NCBI RefSeq assembly: GCF_002160755.1
Contig: NZ_NFLE01000010.1
Location: 1-64,000, forward strand
From: Lachnoclostridium sp. An14
GTDB lineage: Bacteria; Bacillota; Clostridia; Lachnospirales; Lachnospiraceae
DNA: 64,000 nucleotides
Reading direction: 5' to 3'
In this document: in pieces, positions 59,354 to 64,000 of the stretch
How the letters are laid out: every line of letters begins with the position of its first letter
Position numbering within the stretch: position 1 is the first letter of the stretch
The notes under the pieces: model-generated
Database searches by the model: none
The model's input: only the letters and a program-made list of their open reading frames with translations
What the model was told of the DNA's origin: nothing
Program-made: the position numbers and the translations under genes

Positions 59354-61354
59354 TTATTTCTCCGCCATAGCCATCATAATCTCATTGCTTCTCTCAATAA
59401 ATTTCGTCATTCGCTCCGGCGTCAGGGTGCCGTGGCTGAGCTCTGCCAGGTCGTAGAGCTGCTCACAGATCGCCGAAGTGTGGGCTCCGTCCTCGTGCTC
59501 CAGCACGTATTTCACCAGCGGATGGTTCACATTTAACACCAGCGTCTCGCTGTTTCCGCCAAACATGGAGGTGTCGCCCATGCCGTACATTTTCATCATA
59601 TCCTGCATTCTTCTGCTCTCCTCGGATACGGTGATCATGGAGGCTAAGGACGCGTCCTTTAATTTCTCCGCCTTCACCTCCAGCTGATCCATGGAAAGAG
59701 CCTTTCTCACGATGCCGGTCAGCTTTTCGCCCAGCTTGCCAAACTCCTCGGCGTCCTCCTCCTTCGTCTCCTCCTTAAACACATCGTTTAAATCGGCGTC
59801 AATGCGGAGGAATTTTAAGCCCTCGTTCTTCTGCTCCAGATGGCTGATGAAGGGGTTGTCAATGTTGTGAGGAAGGATGACCGCGTCCAGTCCCTCTTTC
59901 TGAAACATATTGATGTACTGGCTCTGTTCCTTCTCGTCCGTCACATAGAAAATGGTGTTTTCGTGCTTTTCCTTGTTCTCCTCCAGGCAGTCCTTTAAGG
60001 TCAGGTATTTTCCATCCAGGTTTTTAAACAGGATGTAGTCGTTCATCTTCTCCGCGAATTTCTCGTCCTTGATGCAGCCGAACTTGATAAACGGAGCTAA
60101 GTCATCCCAGTATTTCTCGTAGGTCTCCCGCTCGGTCTTGCACATTCCTGACAGCTTGTCCGCCACCTTTTTGCTGATGTAGTCGGAGATCTTCTTCACG
60201 AAACCGTCGTTCTGCAGCGCGCTTCTGGACACGTTCAACGGCAGGTCCGGGCAGTCGATGACGCCCTTTAACAGCAGCAGGTACTCCGGAATCACTTCCT
60301 TAATATTATCCGCGATAAACACCTGGTTGTTGTACAGCTTGATGGTGCCCTCCAGGCTGTCGTACTCCGTGTTGATCTTCGGAAAATAGAGGATTCCTTT
60401 CAGATTAAAGGGGTAGTCCATGTTCAGATGGATCCAGAACAGGGGCTCTCTGTAGTCCAGAAATACCTTCCGGTAAAAGGCCTTGTACTCCTCCTCCGTG
60501 CACTCGTTGGGGTGCTTGTTCCACAGAGGATGGGTGTCGTTTAAGGAAACGGGACGTTTTAAAATCTTATACTTTTCCGTCCGGGGAGAAACGACCACCG
60601 TCTCCTTGGTGCCGTCCTCATTCTCCTTCTCCTCCGTCTTTTCCTCCTCCACGATGGTCTCCACCACCGTGTCCTTCTCCGTCAGCTCCTCTTTCTCCAC
60701 GGTCTCGTACTGCGGCTCCGCGTCTGCGTTCACCAGGTAAATGGGGAAGGGCATGAACGCGCAGTATTTCTCAATGACCTCTCTGGCCCGGTACTCGTTG
60801 GAAAACTCGGCGCTGTCCTCGTTTAAATACAGGGTCACACAGGTTCCCGTGCCCTCCCGGTCGCCGTCTCTCATCTCAAACTCCGTGCCGCCCTCGGACT
60901 CCCAGTGCACCGGGGCCGCGGCCGCCTTGTAGGAGCGGGTGTCGATGGTCACCTTGTCCGCCACCATGAACGCGGAGTAAAAGCCCAGTCCGAAATGGCC
61001 GATGATCTGATCCTCGTTGGCCTTGTCCTTGTATTTATTTAAGAAATCCTGGGCGCCGGAGAAGGCGATCTGGTTGATGTACTCGTCCACCTCGTCCGCC
61101 GTCATTCCCATGCCGTTGTCCTCCACGGCGATGGTGCGCTCCTTCTGGTTTACCGTCACAGTGATCTTGTACTCCGGGTTTTCCGGCTCCTCGTACTCGC
61201 CCATGAGAGCCAGTTTCTTTAATTTCGTGATGGCGTCGCAGCCATTGGAAATCAGCTCCCGGTAAAAAATGTCGTGGTCGGAATACAGCCACTTCTTGAT
61301 GATTGGGAATATATTCTCGCTGTTGATGGACAAACTGCCTTTCTTTTCTGACAT
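59354..61354 (-). CDS. htpG: Chaperone HtpG (Hsp90)
   Basis: A 666-residue bacterial Hsp90. The GHKL ATPase motifs are intact: ELISNGCDAITKLK near residue 32, VEDNGMGMTADEVDEY near 77 and IGHFGLGFYSAFMV near 117. The start at 61354 has GAGGAG upstream. A CIRCE element lies just upstream of its promoter, implying HrcA-linked heat control. A charged linker (about 215-240) is present. Confidence 0.97.
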   Translation of the reverse strand: MSEKKGSLSINSENIFPIIKKWLYSDHDIFYRELISNGCDAITKLKKLALMGEYEEPENPEYKITVTVNQKERTIAVEDNGMGMTADEVDEYINQIAFSGAQDFLNKYKDKANEDQIIGHFGLGFYSAFMVADKVTIDTRSYKAAAAPVHWESEGGTEFEMRDGDREGTGTCVTLYLNEDSAEFSNEYRAREVIEKYCAFMPFPIYLVNADAEPQYETVEKEELTEKDTVVETIVEEEKTEEKENEDGTKETVVVSPRTEKYKILKRPVSLNDTHPLWNKHPNECTEEEYKAFYRKVFLDYREPLFWIHLNMDYPFNLKGILYFPKINTEYDSLEGTIKLYNNQVFIADNIKEVIPEYLLLLKGVIDCPDLPLNVSRSALQNDGFVKKISDYISKKVADKLSGMCKTERETYEKYWDDLAPFIKFGCIKDEKFAEKMNDYILFKNLDGKYLTLKDCLEENKEKHENTIFYVTDEKEQSQYINMFQKEGLDAVILPHNIDNPFISHLEQKNEGLKFLRIDADLNDVFKEETKEEDAEEFGKLGEKLTGIVRKALSMDQLEVKAEKLKDASLASMITVSEESRRMQDMMKMYGMGDTSMFGGNSETLVLNVNHPLVKYVLEHEDGAHTSAICEQLYDLAELSHGTLTPERMTKFIERSNEIMMAMAEK

Positions 61355-61528
61355 TTCAAAATCACTCCTCATTTTCTTTATTTGCCGCGGCCGGCGACAG
61401 AACAGTCCAGATTCCTGAACCCCCTTGTTCCCTTGCCGGACTTCCGTTTCCGGCCTTTTGGACGCCGGACCGCCGCTTTATCCGGACAGCGGGCGGGCCG
61501 CTGTTCTAGTTTGATTATCACAAACCAT

Positions 61529-61557
61529 ATTATAATACTGCGGTTTTGAAATGTCAA
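61529..61557 (-). promoter_or_regulatory. Sigma-A promoter of htpG
   Basis: On the minus strand TTGACA (61557-61552), 17 bases, TATAAT (61534-61529): both hexamers perfect. The CIRCE element ends 7 bases before the -35. Confidence 0.85.
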
Positions 61558-61564
61558 CGAAAAA

Positions 61565-61591
61565 TCAGCACTCATTTTTATCGAGTGCTAA
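61565..61591. promoter_or_regulatory. CIRCE element (HrcA operator)
   Basis: TCAGCACTC (61565-61573), 9 bases, GAGTGCTAA (61583-61591), matching the CIRCE consensus with one deviation in one arm. It lies directly upstream of the htpG promoter, rather than between promoter and gene as is more common. Confidence 0.85.
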
Positions 61592-61734
61592 CACAGAGGA
61601 TACAGGACGCTACCGCACCGTCCAGTGAGATAAAAAATGGGCGCATCCGCATAGCGGGTGGTTTCTATTTCTCACGTCTCCGTTCCTATGCTAAGAAACT
61701 CCAACATCCTCAACCCGGTCTATCCGCCCCACAA

Positions 61735-61770
61735 CGAAAAACAGCGCGGCAGGAGCTCTCCCGCCGCGCC
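61735..61770 (-). terminator. Terminator of the Asp23-family gene
   Basis: On the minus strand GCGCGGCGGGAG and CTCCTGCCGCGC pair (one bulge) and are followed by TGTTTTT. It lies about 25 bases after the Asp23 stop. Confidence 0.75.
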
Positions 61771-61795
61771 GCAGTCCGCAAACGCTTTTTTCACA

Positions 61796-62176
61796 TTAAT
61801 TGTTCATATTGACTCCGGCAATCTTCACGTTCACATCCAGGACCATGAGGCCGGTCATGTTCTCAATGGCTGTCTTCACCCGGTCCTGCACCTTCTCGCT
61901 GACGGCGGGGATCTTGTAGCCATACTTGATATTCAGGGAGAGATCCACGGAAACGTGCTCCTCCGTCACATCCACCTTCACGCCCTTGGAGAGATTTTTC
62001 ATGCCCAGCTTGCCAACCAGCTCGTTGGTAATATTGCCGGCCATGGAATCCACGCCCTCCACCTCTGTGGCCGCCAGTCCGGCGATGATCGCCACCACCT
62101 CGTCGGCGATCTGGACCTCGCCCAGTTTTTCCTTCTCGTACACTTTATGGGTGTTTCTGTTATCCATCTCTGCCAT
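61796..62176 (-). CDS. Asp23/Gls24 family protein
   Basis: A 126-residue Asp23/YqhY-type protein (GEVQIADEVVAIIAGLAATE then VEGVDSMAGN). Family members act in envelope homeostasis or lipid-metabolism control. The start at 62176 follows AGGAGGG. It lies downstream of spoIIIAH but has its own promoter, as often seen for YqhY near spoIIIA in Firmicutes. Confidence 0.9.
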   Translation of the reverse strand: MAEMDNRNTHKVYEKEKLGEVQIADEVVAIIAGLAATEVEGVDSMAGNITNELVGKLGMKNLSKGVKVDVTEEHVSVDLSLNIKYGYKIPAVSEKVQDRVKTAIENMTGLMVLDVNVKIAGVNMNN

Positions 62177-62227
62177 GTCAAATCCCTCCTGTATATCAAA
62201 TTTCTGCAATTCCGTTTCTTATGGCTT

Positions 62228-62256
62228 ATTTTATCACAACGGCAGGGATTTGACAA
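62228..62256 (-). promoter_or_regulatory. Sigma-A promoter of the Asp23-family gene
   Basis: On the minus strand TTGTCA (62256-62251), 17 bases, TAAAAT (62233-62228), 51 bases before the ATG. Confidence 0.65.
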
Positions 62257-62283
62257 CGGGCGGCGAAAACCTTTTCCGGTCTT

Positions 62284-63060
62284 CTACCCCTCTGTGTCCA
62301 GCAGGGTGATCACGATGTTTTCCGCCCCCACCTCCGCTTTCCGTTTTACAATATCCTCAATCTGAGCCCGCTGGGGATCGGTGATGCTGGCGGCGTTGAT
62401 GACCACATCCACCTTCTCGCCGGTGATGCTCACCACCGGGTCCGCAAACCCTTTGGCCAGCAGCAGGGTCTCCGCCGCGTTCTCCTTCTCCGCCACCTCC
62501 GTCAGCTTTACCATGTTCTGGACGGCCTCCTGCCTGGAGCTTTCGTCCAGGGTCTGGTTGTTGATGATCTCCGTCAGGGTCTCTTTATTTTTGGCGCGGA
62601 CCTGCTCCCGGTTCAGCTGCACCCCCGCTATGTACTCAGAAACATTCATCCCGCTGGTGAGAACCGCCTCTCCCGGATTGTCAATGCCCGCATCCGCCGC
62701 GTCCGAGGTCTGGATCTGCTCTCCCGCTGCCGCCTGTTCCGCCGCCATGGTGGCCTCCTCCACGCTGGCCGCGTTCTCCGCCTCGTCGGAGGGGTCATTG
62801 TCCAGGCTGGGGATCTCAAGCAGTCCGTCTGCCCCGGCTGCCGCCTGGTTTTCCGCCAGAATATCCTCGTCGGAAATCTCCATCACTCCCGCCTCGTAGA
62901 CCTCGTCCCCGGCCGCCAGCTGCTCTTTTCCCGCATAATTCAAATATCCCGCCGCCGCGATCATCACAGCCAGCGTGGTGATGATGATCTGGTTCCTGCG
63001 GAATATCTTTTTCACCTTGAGATTTTTCATGCCCTTCATATGGCTCCTGATCGTCCTCAT
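62284..63060 (-). CDS. spoIIIAH: Stage III sporulation protein AH
   Basis: A 258-residue single-span membrane protein. After a basic N-terminus and one TM (QIIITTLAVMIAAAGYLN), it has a long acidic linker and a C-terminal ring-building domain (about 150-258; AKGFADPVVSITGEKVDVVI). It lies in the mother-cell side of the SpoIIIA-SpoIIQ channel. The start at 63060 is favoured over an earlier GTG, which is too close to GGAG. Transcribed by sigma-E in known species. Confidence 0.9.
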   Translation of the reverse strand: MRTIRSHMKGMKNLKVKKIFRRNQIIITTLAVMIAAAGYLNYAGKEQLAAGDEVYEAGVMEISDEDILAENQAAAGADGLLEIPSLDNDPSDEAENAASVEEATMAAEQAAAGEQIQTSDAADAGIDNPGEAVLTSGMNVSEYIAGVQLNREQVRAKNKETLTEIINNQTLDESSRQEAVQNMVKLTEVAEKENAAETLLLAKGFADPVVSITGEKVDVVINAASITDPQRAQIEDIVKRKAEVGAENIVITLLDTEG

Positions 63061-63076
63061 CGCTGCATACACTCCT

Positions 63077-63643
63077 TTATTCCACCCGCTTTAATACTCT
63101 TATCTTATGCTGAGGCACATGGAATAATGCCTCCATGGCCGCGGAAATTTCTGCCTGCAGCCGCACATCCCCGCCTCCCTGGGCGCTGATCACCACGCCC
63201 TCAATCTCCGGCATCAGCTCCTTTTCCACAATGGGCTGGGAACTGCTGCCGCTCCCGGTGAGCACGGTGCTCTCCTGGCTCTCCCCGTTTTTCACGCTCC
63301 GGCTGCCCCCGGCGCTGTCCGTCTCCTCCGTCACCGACTGGGATTCCGAACGGTCGATTCGAAGCACCTTTTCCTCCGTGGATTTTAAGGTGATCATCAC
63401 CTCCACCTCCCCCACGCCGTCCACCGTCCGCAGAAACTCCTCCACCCGCCGCTCCAGCTCCCGCTCGTAATTTCTCCCGGAGGAAACGGCCGTTCCCCCG
63501 GCCGGGGCGTTTCCGGCGGCGGTCTGGGCCGACGGGGCATTTCCCTGCCTGCCGGACGGCACCGCTAAGAGCATCAGGCAGATTCCGGCGGCCAGCACCA
63601 GCAGCCATTTTTCTTTACTCATGTTCCAGTTGAATTTCCACAT
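63077..63643 (-). CDS. spoIIIAG: Stage III sporulation protein AG
   Basis: A 188-residue protein with one TM near the N-terminus (WLLVLAAGICLMLLAVPS) and the ring-building motif domain (ELERRVEEFLRTVDGVGEVE). It forms a large ring in the feeding-tube complex. The start at 63643 follows GGAGGAAGGCC and overlaps the spoIIIAF stop by 29 bases. Confidence 0.9.
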   Translation of the reverse strand: MWKFNWNMSKEKWLLVLAAGICLMLLAVPSGRQGNAPSAQTAAGNAPAGGTAVSSGRNYERELERRVEEFLRTVDGVGEVEVMITLKSTEEKVLRIDRSESQSVTEETDSAGGSRSVKNGESQESTVLTGSGSSSQPIVEKELMPEIEGVVISAQGGGDVRLQAEISAAMEALFHVPQHKIRVLKRVE

Positions 63644-64000
63644 GGCCTTCCTCCAAATGATAATATTCCGCGATCCGGCGGCGCAGGTCCGCGGAAACCT
63701 TCGATTCCCCGGCGGAATCCAGATTCTGTTTCGGAGCTGTTTCCGCCTCCTCCGGCGCCGTTTCCGGCTCCTGTCTGGCGGTCACCGCGGCATTTCCGGA
63801 GGACGCGGGGGCATTTTCCGGCTTTGAGCCGTTTCTTTCTCCATCATCCGGCCCGGATTTGGGCGCTGGGCCGTCATCAGGGGCGGGAGCTGGCGCAGTT
63901 TCCCTCTCTGATTCAGTTCTCTCAGGCAAATCCAATAAAACTCCCTCTTGTCCCCCGTCCCCTCCGGCCGTCTCCTGCCCCGCCTTCCCTTTCTCCTTTC
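63615..64000 (-). CDS. spoIIIAF: Stage III sporulation protein AF, C-terminal part (cut by window edge)
   Basis: The open frame runs off the window at 64000, so the N-terminal TM segments are missing. What remains is a long low-complexity linker rich in Pro, Glu and Ala and a C-terminal segment (LRRRIAEYYHLEEGHVEIQL) that fits the end of SpoIIIAF. The assignment rests mainly on position before spoIIIAG and the overlapping stop. Confidence 0.75.
   Translation of the reverse strand, partial: KEKGKAGQETAGGDGGQEGVLLDLPERTESERETAPAPAPDDGPAPKSGPDDGERNGSKPENAPASSGNAAVTARQEPETAPEEAETAPKQNLDSAGESKVSADLRRRIAEYYHLEEGHVEIQLEHE

Overview
The window comes from a spore-forming, G+C-rich member of the Clostridia, most likely a Lachnospiraceae-type gut anaerobe. 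The evidence is a spoIIAA-spoIIAB-sigF-spoVA block, the end of a spoIIIA operon, cotJ genes, a Spo0E-like gene, Firmicutes-type AGGAGG ribosome binding sites and sigma-A promoters, and a CIRCE element at htpG. No rRNA, tRNA, CRISPR array, phage or complete insertion sequence was seen. Most genes lie on the minus strand.

Region by region. 1-9.3 kb: a LysR gene, an esterase, a 2-hydroxycarboxylate transporter, a second LysR gene divergent from a paired chromate-type transporter, then a MarR-controlled pair of Fe-S/radical SAM proteins followed by mutM. 9.3-21.6 kb: a nine-gene minus-strand operon (M20 amidohydrolase, dihydroorotase, DUF3311 protein, SSS symporter, PyrK, PyrD, aspartase, fumarase, malic enzyme) with two divergent PucR-type regulators beside it. 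21.8-26.8 kb: two paralogous alpha/beta hydrolases (one a lipoprotein, one cytoplasmic), an aldo/keto reductase, a cyclophilin-like lipoprotein and a divergent LysR gene. 27-33 kb: the spoIIA-sigF-spoVA block and a TPR membrane protein. 33.3-38.7 kb: folC, a redoxin, a PatB/MalY aminotransferase and a CNNM/CorC-type membrane protein. 38.8-47.1 kb: a complete arginine operon argGHCJBDF with tandem ARG boxes over its promoter. 47.5-58.7 kb: a more accessory stretch with a Spo0E-like gene, a CotJA-CotJB fusion with CotJC, a YjbR-MGMT fusion, a helicase-nuclease, a short Ntn hydrolase, a Vat-type acetyltransferase and an ECF sigma/anti-sigma operon. 58.8-64 kb: a zinc ribbon protein, htpG, an Asp23 protein and spoIIIAF-AG-AH.

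The most interesting system is the 9.3-21.6 kb operon. Read as a pathway it takes orotate to dihydroorotate, carbamoyl-aspartate, aspartate, fumarate, malate and pyruvate. The NADH spent in the first step is regained at malic enzyme, and the net sum (orotate + 3 H2O = pyruvate + 2 NH3 + 2 CO2) balances. Orotate fermentation is a classical clostridial trait; this gene set looks like a dedicated, transporter-equipped catabolic operon for it rather than a pyrimidine synthesis operon, because pyrB, pyrE and pyrF are missing while a carbamoyl-amide hydrolase and aspartase are present.

The second notable signal is a family of short intergenic repeats (about nine copies, full length about 120-130 bp). 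They begin near GTGTGCGC, end near GGCACAAAAA and carry conserved stem-loops. Several copies butt directly against the T-tract of a neighbouring gene's terminator, and one sits between a perfect promoter/SD/ATG and the CNNM gene.
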